From the NCBI GenBank assembly GCA_015698045.1, contig BLAL01000025.1, forward strand, positions 1 to 64,000: a stretch of 64,000 bases of DNA, read 5' to 3'. This document shows, piece after piece, positions 53,891-63,189 of the stretch. This DNA is from Rhizophagus clarus. Its lineage: Eukaryota > Glomeromycota > Glomeromycetes > Glomerales > Glomeraceae. Made by a program: the position numbers and the translations under genes. The notes under the pieces were generated by a model. It searched no databases. It had not been told where the DNA came from and saw nothing but the letters and a program-made list of their open reading frames with translations. Position 1 is the first letter of the stretch. Each line of letters begins with the position of its first letter.

Positions 53891-54279
53891 GAGATCGTTG
53901 AAGTTGTTAAAAATCTCTTACTAAATAAAAAGGTATGCATTTTTCATTCCACAGGTCCAAACACGCATTTTTTAGATATAGTATGTTAAGCACAAGAAGC
54001 TTTCACTTGGGGATATATAAGCCCTCAATTATTGCAGTGCTTTAGCATATTCATTCTATTAGATATTGTAAGATTATTTAGCAATACTTTTTGACAAAGG
54101 TCTGCTGTTTCTGGAGGAGGATTCGGTTATGTACCTTCCTTTCGATAAAAGTATAGTGAATAATATTCTGTGTTCTGGACGGGTCCTTTGACCATATGGT
54201 TGTTACTTCTGGTGTCACTATTCTAAAAACATTATTTTTTTTATTCCATTATTCCCAATGATGATACTTACTACTGAGG

Positions 54280-55066
54280 GGTCTATTTTTATATAGGTCA
54301 ATGGAAAAAAAGGTCGCAAACCTTTAGCCGATACTACTAACCTACAAGAAGAGATAATAGAGAAGTCGGCCCCTTTAAAGTCAAATTCATCTGCTCCTGT
54401 CGCTAAAAAAAGAAGTATTAGTAAAGTTTTGGATGTTCCTGCAGATGTACCATTACGGGATGATAAATCTATAGACATTTTAAGATTTTAAAGACCGCAG
54501 TATATGATTTTGACCAAGGTATAATAGCACTAGGATCCTTCCGCTCATACAAAAGTTTCAATCATTTGTATGTAAATTCTGAACATTATATCAAAGTTCC
54601 AAGAGAAAGTACATATGATGCAGAGATATACCAGGTCCTAATGAATTGGTTAAGAAAGATCCATGGATATGAGATCACTGGTCAGTGGCATCTCGAACAA
54701 GTTTGTGATGATGGGGACTACCATCACCTCTATTGTGATCTAACTATAAAGAAGCCCGATAGTCCCCATCTGAAAGGTCTCCTCGAATTATTGGCGACAG
54801 CATCAATTTTGAAACTAGAAGGCTATTTCGAACAAGTATTTAAGTATGAAGAGCAACTCCATCCCCGAGAGATCTGGATCGTACACTTTTCCCATGAAGA
54901 TTATGTTGTAACTAATCCGTATTGGCCATCTGAGAAGCTCCAAGAGAAGAGATTAAATGTCGTCCATTTTTGGCATGATAGGGACTTTAAAAATGTTCGG
55001 ATGAGTGCTAGGTTTTGGGATAGCAGTGACAAGTATTGCGAAATTATAGATGAGATAATTCTTTAG
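54280..55066 (+). pseudogene. PD-(D/E)XK nuclease-like (CRN-type effector C-terminal domain), decayed 5' side
   Basis: A linker (RKPLADTTNLQEEIIEKSA; PVAKKRSISKVLDVPADVP) ends at TAA about 54489. From about 54498 the frame reads AVYDFDQGIIALGSFRSYK then is open to TAG at 55064-55066, with the first ATG-like start well inside. Key stretches: EIYQVLMNWLRKIHGYE, LYCDLTIKKPD, LLELLATASILKLEGYFEQV, REIWIVHFSHEDYVV, LNVVHFWHDRDF. A conserved Asp (CDL) followed by Glu in LELLAT is the pattern of the PD-(D/E)XK-like domains found in Crinkler-type proteins. The family call is inference from motifs. If active it would be an intracellular nuclease; with the SAM frame upstream it may have been one gene. 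Confidence 0.5.
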
Positions 55067-55179
55067 CTTAGCATCTTTGTCCATAGATGTACTATTATTC
55101 CTATAATATATAATAAAGCTGACCCTGGTAGTCTATTTTACTTTTGAATATTGTCATACTAATACTACATTACGCTAGC

Positions 55180-55407
55180 ATGCAATCTGAAATAGAGGAA
55201 ACCAATTTATTGAGAAGTTCTATTGCCAGGTTCTCGGCTGAGAATGATAAAATTAAGGCTGAGAACAATAAAATTAAAGCTGAGAATAATAAAATTAGAG
55301 TTGAGAATACTGAGCTTAAGGTCAGAATTGCGAAATTAGAAGATAAGCAAACACAGAATGAACTAATAAAAAATTTGCTATCAGTATCACAAAAATTACT
55401 TACTTAA
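55180..55407 (+). CDS. Small coiled-coil protein with heptad repeats
   Basis: From ATG at 55180, 75 residues: MQSEIEETNLLRSSIARFSA then three near-identical heptads (AENDKIK, AENNKIK, AENNKIR) and ELKVRIAKLEDKQ. The 21-bp DNA repeat behind the heptads is visible at 55249-55312. It should form a parallel leucine/isoleucine-zipper dimer. It follows the nuclease-like frame by about 110 nt on the same strand and could be its detached C-terminal tail or a separate gene. Confidence 0.5.
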   Translation: MQSEIEETNLLRSSIARFSAENDKIKAENNKIKAENNKIRVENTELKVRIAKLEDKQTQNELIKNLLSVSQKLLT

Positions 55408-55589
55408 CCCGTGACTAGTCTGGTGACCATTCTTCAGGAGCCTAACTAATCTCTTATCAGATGTAATGCAATTCGTGATATAGGCACATAAATCTATAGT
55501 GCTATATGCTATGGACTATTTTGCATGCAAACTTTTTTTGCGCAAAACTATATCTATTATAATGTTCCATTCTGACTATAAGCATATTA

Positions 55590-56141
55590 TTGACAGACTA
55601 CCTGAGTCTTGTTAAGAGGGCGTGTGAGAGACTCTTGCACCATTCTAAAGATCCTGTTCCATTAGAATCTATTTCTGGAAAGTCTGAACGAATTGAATCT
55701 TATTTGAGGCACACATTAGAGGTTTATGAGAATTCGTTAAATAAGAAGAAACGTAAAACTATGGCCCAGAAAAAATTATTGCGCCCACGAAGCTGGCCAG
55801 AATGTAATGTATTCCCTACATCACCAGCTATATATGTTACTGACATTGGAGTCCAAACAAATGGCACCTGGCCAGAGGCACTAAAGCATGATTATGAAGA
55901 AGAGAATAATCGCTGGATTATGAACGAACTTAAAGTGTTCTGCCAGCATCTTTTTGATTATAATAAAAGAACTTTCGAAAAATTCATGCAAGATATAGAA
56001 AGGAAATATAGAGAGCGGGTTACTGCAAATAAAAGATTACGATGCAAAATTGAGGATCTGAAGATGCAGTTGCTGGAGGCAGAAAGAGAGCTGGCATCTA
56101 TGAAGGGTCCCTTTGGGACCAAGTCAGATTCTATTCATTAG
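55590..56141 (+). CDS. Unknown 180-residue protein, coiled coil at the C-terminus
   Basis: The open frame runs 55590-56141; no ATG is present before 55761 (MAQKKLLRPRSWPEC), so the start is uncertain, either lost or preceded by an exon. Features: KRACERLLHHSKDPVPLESI, KKRKTMAQKKLLRPRSWPEC, YVTDIGVQTNGTWPEAL, then a helical C-terminus (RYRERVTANKRL-type; KIEDLKMQLLEAERELASMK). No known domain. It precedes the gag-like frame by about 170 nt on the same strand. Confidence 0.45.
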   Translation: MTDYLSLVKRACERLLHHSKDPVPLESISGKSERIESYLRHTLEVYENSLNKKKRKTMAQKKLLRPRSWPECNVFPTSPAIYVTDIGVQTNGTWPEALKHDYEEENNRWIMNELKVFCQHLFDYNKRTFEKFMQDIERKYRERVTANKRLRCKIEDLKMQLLEAERELASMKGPFGTKSDSIH

Positions 56142-56299
56142 CCAGAATACTTTTTTTCTTATACTTCTGCAAAGTAAGATACTGGTCAAAATCACGTGCT
56201 TTTTGAGGATCTATATAAATCAAAGGTTCTCTTATCTTTCTATATATTTACAAAAAAAGAATGGCATTTTGAAGGCCTCATCCAAGACAGAGAAGAACA

Positions 56300-58510
56300 T
56301 GTGAAGAATATAAAGCTGAACTGGAGGAGGAAAACTATCATCTTCGTAGTAAATTGCAGACAGAAGTTGATAGTAATCGCCAGAATGAAAGACAGATCAG
56401 AAAGCTGGAGCAAGAGTATTCCCGGTGTGAGCAAGAAATTCAGAATCTCAATAGGGAAATAGAGCGTCTTGAGAATGCTTTAGAAGAGGAGATAGCAGAG
56501 CTAAAATCTGAAATTTCCAGTCTAAAAAATAAGCTATGTCAGGCCAAAAAGGATGTGCGTGATAAGGAAAAATATATCTCTAGCTTAGAAGCACGGTTGG
56601 TAGAATCTGAAGAGCAGGTAGAAAAATTGCGATGCTGGATCAAAACTATCTCATCACGGAAAAATTCGCCAGAATGAGGGAATTCTCTGAACTTGTATAA
56701 TTCAGATGATAATATGGCCACAATCATAGAGCTAGCGAATGCCATAGACGGTTTTGTGGATAATCAATCAACAGCTAAAGCGATCATGGCTGATCAAGTA
56801 AAAAGGGCCACAAGGCAAATTCGAAGAAAAGAAACTACCTTACAGCAGGATTTAATCCGTGAGCAGAGAAGGTGATATGATGCTGAGGCTGAGCGAGATA
56901 ATGAAATTATACGAAGGCAACTTGCCGAAGGGGGGATGGATAGGGTCATTGATGACCTTCAACAGTTGTGAACTAATGGCTGAAACCAGGTTAATAAAAT
57001 GTTAGATAGGATAGGAAGAAAGCAAACTCGTATAGGTGTGCTGGTACAAGAAAAATTTGCCTTGCAATTACTGTATCAGCGAAATGCCCACCACCTATAG
57101 CGAAGTAGAGGGGATATAGGTTTATTAGAGTATAATCGGGACAGGCTCTATGAGCGATATGAAAAATGGAAGGCTAAAGAAAAAAATTCTCGCCAAATTA
57201 TTTTAGCGCTACAGAATAATCCACTAAACATAGCTGAAGGTAGATGTTTACCAGTATTGAAATTAATGGCCCCTGCTCTTGCAAAATTTCAACCTTATAT
57301 AGGCCAAGAACCTTCTGATGATTATTTGGATAAAGTTATTCAATTATGGGTATATTTTAAAGGGCATATGACTGTTCTTGAGACCGCAAATGCAGGAGAT
57401 TTTGATAATGCGGTCAAGTATAATATTTTAAAATCTATGATGGGTGGAAAATATGCTTCAGTACCAGTAAATAATGGTCTTGTAGCAGGAAATTCAGCTA
57501 TAAATACTCCAGATACATTACGAGCTTGGTTGAGAGCAAAATATCAGTGAGAGACTGTTAGAAATCAGCAATCGGCTATTCAAAGATTAACTCAAGAAAG
57601 ATATCAACCCTATGATACCCCTGATACTTATAAAGCCAGAATTCGACCACTAATATTAGGAGTAGCAGACAATGATGCACAAGTCCTAGGGTTTCTTAAA
57701 AGCCATTTAACAGGTGATTTTTATACCTAGATGAGAATCGCTAATCTTGGAGGCATTAATGCCTTTTTCACTGAACTAAAAAATATGTGGCTGGAGCGTG
57801 AACAAAATTTGAGTGGAAGAATTCCAGAGGAATCAAATCAATTTGCCAATCAAGTACAAGCCTTACCTAGTATAAATCCAGTATCCTATTCTTTACCACA
57901 AGTTACTCCAGTTTCTCAACCAGCTTTTACTAAAGATGATATGCAAAAGGCGATTCAAGAAGCATTAGCACAACAAAAAACTAAAAACCAGGCATTAGTA
58001 AAGAAAGTTACAGAATTACAATCTCAAATGACTCAATAAGCACAAGCACCCGCTCCATAAACTGGTGAACCTGTTAGACAACCGAAAGCTCCACCAGCTT
58101 TTACAAAGTCAGAGGAAGGTATGAGAGATTATCACATATCTGAATATTTAAAAAATTTAGGTTTTCTTAGCAAGGAAGAAATAGACTGTGATTATCCTGT
58201 AAAGCCTTTTCAAAGACCTCGTCCACAACGAAATGATAACTCTTCTAGAATTGATAGGATGGAAGAAGGACTTAATGAAACTCGTGAATCTGTGAATCAG
58301 TTAACCGAAGAATTCCAGAAACTAAATATATGTAAACCAGTAGCACGATCCAATTTTAATCGGTCTTACTTTACACCTATTAAGCCTATAAATCCTCAAT
58401 ATGCGTTTCCAGATTCAAATAATGGTGAAGACAATAATTGGTGGACTGGGTATGAGCCTGAAGACACAAAGTATGAAGCGTCAGAAAAAAAAATAGGTAC
58501 CAGTAAATGA
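56300..58510 (+). pseudogene. Gag-like coiled-coil protein: one frame kept for 2.2 kb with ten in-frame stops and no indel
   Basis: One frame is kept from about 56312 to 58510. It begins with a coiled coil (EEYKAELEEENYHLRSKLQT; EIERLENALEEEIAELKSEI), then IIELANAIDGFVDNQSTAKA, a central gag-like part (ALAKFQPYIGQEPSDDYLDK; TYKARIRPLILGVADNDAQV; FFTELKNMWLEREQN), and a Gln/Pro-rich linker with a second helix (RMEEGLNETRESVNQLTEEF). Stops: TGA at 56675, 56873, 56969, 56981, 57548 and 58508; TAG at 57098 and 57728; TAA at 58037 and 58058. Several sit where Trp, Arg or Gln fits. Gag-like is an inference from the layout plus the protease-like frame that follows. Not recognised as a named family. 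Confidence 0.55.
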
Positions 58511-58667
58511 ACTTCTGCTTTTAGCGCCTCTGGTAAAGTTCAGCCAGCCTGAAACATATGATGAGCTACTACCAAAGCTTTCACCAGCAATGTGGAAAAT
58601 ATGTCTATCTTAAAAGGCTCAAAAGGAGCAGTCAAAAAAAGATGAGTGGTTTTCGTCCCTTTAATAC

Positions 58668-59153
58668 TTGAATGCTAGTATAAATGACTTATCAATCTCT
58701 GAATTTTTTTTAGATAATGCAAGTGAATTTGATGGATTTAATTTAGCTACTGCTGAAGCGTTTGGATGGAAAGTTGACAAGCCTTCCAAATTCCTTGTAA
58801 AAAGTAATTTTGAATATATCTCTGAAGCATTAGGATGGTATAAGGATGTAGCCATTACTCTAAGGGATGAGAAAGGCAAACCAATTGTCACTATTATTGG
58901 AAATTATGCTTGTATAGACAACGGTGAACCCAAGCCAATGCTATGGTTGGGGGTGACAGGAATTCGAAAAGTCAAAGATATTTCTGATCCAACTAATAAT
59001 TGATTTCACATAGAGAATCATGGAAAGACATATACTATCCCAACCTTTAGCAAGGCTCCAGTAGTTAAGGATCTGCCAAAAGAAGATCAGGACCAAGCAT
59101 CTACCAACTCCTCTAGCCCAAATAGTGAGGAGAACTTAAAAAAAAGTGTGTAA
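58668..59153 (+). pseudogene. Retropepsin-like domain with altered active site
   Basis: Frame from 58668 to TAA 59153 with one TGA at 59001-59003. SEFFLDNASEFDGFNLATAE sits where retropepsins have a D-T/S-G-A active-site loop, and EPKPMLWLGVTGIRKV resembles the ILG-x-x-W-L core strand. The active triad would be D-N-A, so catalysis is unlikely. It follows the gag-like frame after a frame change and 150 nt, the order gag then protease as in retroelements. Whether this is a decayed protease or an inactive domain used for binding cannot be told here. Confidence 0.45.
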
Positions 59154-59288
59154 ACTGCATGAGTTATGAGGATATGGCAATTCGTATGAGAGAACTCAAA
59201 AAGGTATTATTTTCTAGCATTTAATCGAATTTGGAAATTATAGGATACTATAATGGTTTGCATAGCCAGATTGAATAAGATGAATAAC

Positions 59289-59795
59289 TATTTGGAAGTA
59301 AGAGCACGACCAGATGCTCTAATTTTTTCTATATCATTATTAGTTCTTTTATACAAATCCAAGACATCTTCAGAAGATTCAGTAGATGAAATAGAATCAG
59401 AAGCGCAAACAGTCTTGGTTCTTGATTTCCTTCCTCCAGTCTTTTTTACCTTACTATCTGAAATAACATCCTCTTCCGAAGCTGGATTAGTAGATTTGCT
59501 AATTTTAGTATCATGTATCTTGTTTCCAGTGCTATGAAGGCAGAATCGAATTTATTTTGAAATTCTCTTTCAGCTTGGTACTCCTCATTCTGTTTATCCA
59601 TAATATTTGTGCTTGGAGTGACTGCTAAATCATTCCATTAAATCCTATTAAACTCTTGTCCTCTCCAAATTTGATATAAGCGACTATTTGATATTTTATA
59701 TTTTTTACTTAGCTGAGCTAAAGGTTTAGGCTTCGTATATTGGTATTGCATGATGTCTTTGTAATCCGCAGGAGACAAGTAACTAGCCCTGGAAT
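59289..59795 (-). pseudogene. Helix-turn-helix protein, minus strand, frame broken
   Basis: The minus strand re ads SRASYLSPADYKDIMQYQYT then KPLAQLSKKYKISNSRLYQI WRGQE, a pattern of a psq/HTH DNA-binding motif (AQLSKKYKISNSRLYQIW). TAA follows (NRI-stop-WNDLAV, about 59640), then after a frameshift near 59535 an acidic, Ser/Thr-rich tail ends LTSK-TAG at 59289. It is the only minus-strand gene in the 52.7-61.7 kb block. Likely a DNA-binding protein of a mobile element or a host repressor; unresolved. Confidence 0.5.
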
Positions 59796-59859
59796 TAATA
59801 TGATGATTTGATAATATTAATAGCTAATCACTAAAGATTTTTTTACACTATAAAAAAAT

Positions 59860-60050
59860 GTATGAAAAAAATATTGATACTATCCTAGTATCGGTATTAT
59901 GCTAGTATCAGTATTACAGTAGTATTGGTAGTATCGATAGTACGCTAGTATCAATAATATGGTAGTATCAGTAGTATATACAGTATTATGCATAGTACGC
60001 TAGTATCAGTAATACGGTAGTATCAGTAGTATTAGTAATATGCTAGTATT
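59860..60050. repeat. AGTATCAGTA-type microsatellite-like array
   Basis: Degenerate 15-17 bp units such as GCTAGTATCAGTAATACGGT fill the spacer between the divergent HTH gene and the next plus-strand gene, which is where a shared promoter would lie. Confidence 0.75.
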
Positions 60051-60144
60051 CATAAAAAATAAAGTGTTTCCAGGATCGTGTGGTCTTAAAAATTTATTCG
60101 TACATTTTTTTCTAATATATAACCATGCTAATATTATATCCAAT

Positions 60145-61154
60145 ATGCATACCTTAAAAGATATCAAGAATAGAGGGGCAGTTGGGGGTTTACTAGATAA
60201 ACAAATCCCTCCAGGTCGATGGCTTGGTAGCATCCGTGAATTAGAACTTGAGAAAGCATTGCGCAGTAGCATCAAAACTGCTTCTGATATTGCTAATGAT
60301 TATAAAGACCTGCAGGATGTATGTTTAAAACAAAAAAAGGATCTTGTGCTAGTTCAAGCTAATGCTAATAAAAAGATTAGCCAGCTGAATATGACCAATA
60401 CTAGGCTTAGATCTTCTGAGCAGTTATCCCGTAGTGAGCGTAAAGCAGAGTAAGAGAAATATTCTGCCAAAATCAAATCACTCAAATCCTTGATTAAAAC
60501 ACTGGAGAAAGAAGCGACTTTGGCACAGAAAGCTTCATCCCTTGACAAGATCAAGATTCTCTCTTTTGAAGCTAAAATAAGTAAATTGGAAGGTAAATTG
60601 AAAATCTGGAACTAGAACAGGTATTCCATGATTCGAATATAAATGGCGGGATACTAGAGGAGTTAGGTAAGCAAGAAGATCTAAAGTTACCTGATTGGAT
60701 TGATGAAAGTTTAAAAAGCTTTGTCTATACGCTTGGGCTCAAAAATAAAGTAAAGGAAATCGAAAAAAAAATTGCTAAGAAAGATTTACTAGAAGTGTTG
60801 CAAAAGGCATTGTCAGAAAGAAATTCTCTCATTCAAGAAGCAAAACTAAAGGAACCAACTAATGCTTGTTTAGCTAAGCAGATCCAAAAAACATCCAGCG
60901 AGTATGAAGTGCATGAAGGGACGAGATCATGTCTAAGCGCTTCTGACCAAAATAAACCTTCAAGTGTTAGTAAACTAGAGAAAGATAACGATATCACTAG
61001 TCCTGAACTCATCAGGCCTCAAAGTGATCTTTCAATATTACCCATTACTGCTGGCCACAAAGTGACCCAAGCTCTGGTTAATGAGAAATCCAATTCCTTC
61101 TTTCAGCATGCAATCATCTTCGTAGTAGTATTACTAATCATATACTTCCTATGA
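60145..61154 (+). pseudogene. Tail-anchored coiled-coil protein, broken by one stop and one frameshift
   Basis: From ATG 60145 (MHTLKDIKNRGAVGGLLDKQ) the frame runs through a long helical region (KDLQDVCLKQKKDLVLVQAN) to TAA at 60451-60453, continues in frame (KYSAKIKSLKSLIKTLEKEA) to TAG at about 60613, then shifts frame and reads LELEQVFHDSNINGGILEEL, KNKVKEIEKKIAKKDLLEVL and a Ser/Lys-rich linker. The last 15 residues are a membrane segment (AIIFVVVLLIIYFL) at the extreme C-terminus, so the product would be anchored by its tail with the coil in the cytosol. Coil plus tail anchor suggests tethering or an attachment/fibre-type role; no family recognised. Confidence 0.5.
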
Positions 61155-61239
61155 TGCATAATCTCTCGTCTATATTCATCTTACAATAAAGAAAAAAATC
61201 TTCTGAACTATAAAATACCCTTAAATAGAAATTATAGTT

Positions 61240-61720
61240 ATGGATCCCCAACCTGATATACAGAAGAACCAAAAGACAGGACTACCCCCTATGAAACTTC
61301 GTCTTTTGGATATGGATGAGGTACCTAAACATGAATCATCCTGAAATATTGGATATCCAGCAATGACATGGCCTTTCAGCATGTTGGTCACTGGGAGAAG
61401 TGGTTTAAGTAAAACTAATTTACTTGCGAATCTTGTTCTTGGTGATAAGAATGAATATGTGCAAAGAAGGAAGAAAGGTGGATCTCGCTACATCAAATGT
61501 GATGATCTAATTGTTTGTGGGTATCATCCTGATGAACCGAAGTGGGCATAAGTGAGATACATATATAATATGATTTTGAAAGACCCAAGAGCACCTTACT
61601 ATGAGAATATTAGTTTCAGTTATATTCCACCTGAAAGAATTCCTAGTACAAGAACATTCACAGGTCAAATGAAAAAAAATCAGAATTTGCTTTATTTTAA
61701 TATGCTCTTGCCAATTTTTA
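61240..61720 (+). pseudogene. P-loop ATPase (FtsK/HerA-like style), 5' part, truncated by a minisatellite
   Basis: Starts MDPQPDIQKNQKTGLPPMKL; TGA at about 61342 (ESS-stop-NIGYP), then TWPFSMLVTGRSGLSKTNLL, the Walker A region, then KCDDLIVCGYHPDEPKW, TAA at 61549-61551, and VRYIYNMILKDPRAPYYENI, SYIPPERIPSTRTF. The frame is unbroken apart from the two stops. Walker A reads GRSGLSKT where G-x-x-x-x-G-K-T is expected: the Gly before Lys is Ser. No Walker B remains because the 20-bp minisatellite begins at about 61700. The start 'P-F-x-M-L-V-x-G-x-x-G-x-GKT' is reminiscent of packaging-type and HerA/FtsK ATPases, but assignment is inference. Confidence 0.5.
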
Positions 61721-61965
61721 TATAATTCTGCCGATTTGTATATAATTATGCTGATTTTTATATAATTGTGCCGATTTTTATATAATTATGCCGATTTTTA
61801 TATAATTGTGCTGATTTTTATATAATTGTGCCGATTTTTATATAATTGTGCCGATTTTTATATAATTGTGCCAATTTTTATATAATTGTGCCAATTTTTA
61901 TATAATTCTGCCGATTTTATATTATTCTGCCAATTTTTGTATAATTCTGCCAATTTTTCAATCAA
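61700..61965. repeat. 20-bp minisatellite, about 12-13 copies
   Basis: Unit TATAATTGTGCCGATTTTTA, mostly exactly 20 bp, with C/T and G/A variants. It replaces the 3' part of the ATPase frame. Confidence 0.9.
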
Positions 61966-62139
61966 ATGATCATCAGTTTTATCATTTTTAATTGGCTGGC
62001 TATACAATTACATCATTTGTTTATTGATTTATTGATTTTTTTTTATTTTTGCTTATTACATTTCATTTTTTTCCTTTTGCTCATTTATAAATAGAAAAAA
62101 AAAGTAACTGTTAGAATGCATTTCTTTAAATAAAAAAAA
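61966..62139. other. Intergenic, AT-rich
   Basis: No gene recognised. Confidence 0.4.
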
Positions 62140-62330
62140 ACAAACAAATAAAAAATTAGTACACACCACTGAAATGCCGTCATCCAAAGAAGCCGTCAAG
62201 CGAAACCTACAAATAAAGAAAAAATATATACAAATGTTAATAAACGTCTCCTTAAATAATAAAGATAAAAAGAAAGTACCTTAAAAACCAGAATGCCACA
62301 GTTCCAAGCGAAAACTACAAAGAAACATTA
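62140..62330 (-). repeat. Two micro-exon-like segments on the minus strand
   Basis: Minus strand: a T-rich run and GTAG, TTTTCGCTTGGAACTGTGGC (about 62314-62280), GGTACTTT donor-like; then TTTATTTGTAG, GTTTCGCTTGACGGCTTCTT (about 62207-62168), GTGTGT. The two segments resemble each other (TTTCGCTTG). They face away from the plus-strand array that begins at 62383. Confidence 0.4.
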
Positions 62331-62382
62331 GAATATTTCTAAAATAATTTAGTTTCTGGGATGTAGTCTTTTTAGTCTTTAG

Positions 62383-63180
62383 GTAAGTTTCAAACAAACC
62401 TTTTTTTTCTTTTTTTATGTAAGTTTCGAAATTTTTAAAACCTTTTTTTAGAAAATGTGTTTTACTAACGTTTTTTTGTAGCTTCCGGTCTTCGATTCTT
62501 GGACGATAGGTGTAATTAATGTAAATTTTGATTTTTAAAACTTTTTTTTTTAGGAAACGTTTTACTAACATTTCCATCTCTTTTTTTTGTAACTTCTGGT
62601 CTTTGATTCTTGGACGATAGGCGTAATTAATGTAAGTTTCAATTTTTGAAACTTTTTTTTTTTAGGAAACGTTTTACTAACGTTTTTATCTTTTTTTTTT
62701 AATTTAAAAAAACAAATTTTTTTTTATTTAATTTTAAAAAAAACAATTTTTTTTTTATTTAACTTAAAAAAAAATGAATTTTTTTTTTAATTTAAAAAAA
62801 AAATTCTTAGCTTTATTGTAAAAACGGCGAATTTTGTGTTAAAGAAATATTCTAATATTTCTTTCTTTTCTCCATTTTTATAGAAAGGCGAATTGACAAT
62901 AAAAACGTACTAATGTCCTTTTTTTCTCTCCTTGGACGATGGGTGTAATTAATGTAAGTTTCGAAGTTTTTTTTGAAACTTTTTCTTTTTGTTTTTTAGG
63001 AAACGTTTTACTAACGTTTCCATCTTTTTTTTTGTAGGTTCCGGTCTTCGATTCTTGGACGATGGATGTAATGAATGTAAGTTTTGAATTTTCAAAATGT
63101 TTTTTTTTCTTTTTTTTTTAGGAAACGTTTTACTAACGTTTCCAACTTTTTTTTTGCAGGTTCTGATCAGACGTTTTTAG
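62383..63180 (+). repeat. Array of 39-nt in-phase micro-exon-like segments with near-ideal splice signals
   Basis: 39-nt segments at 62482-62520, 62593-62631 and 63038-63076 are each followed by GTAA (GTAAGTTT in two) and preceded by TTTTTTGTAG (GTAA in the second). Each intron holds TACTAAC, the perfect yeast-type branch site, at 62463, 62563, 62675, 63009 and 63131. Segments read in one open phase as L-P-V-F-D-S-W-T-I-G-V-I-N, LLVFDSWTIGVIN and VPVFDSWTMDVMN. A further segment starts at 63160. The branch sites lie in a hairpin GGAAACGTT-TTACT-AACGTTTCC. The middle (62700-62930) is decayed. No start or stop codon of a full gene was placed. Confidence 0.55.
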
Positions 63181-63189
63181 TAATTAGGC

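Noticed and set aside
56312..58510. Alternative genetic code
   Set aside because: TAA/TAG at Gln-like sites and TGA at Trp- or Arg-like sites would need several reassignments at once, while the young Ty3/gypsy element and other genes in the same window use all three as normal stops.
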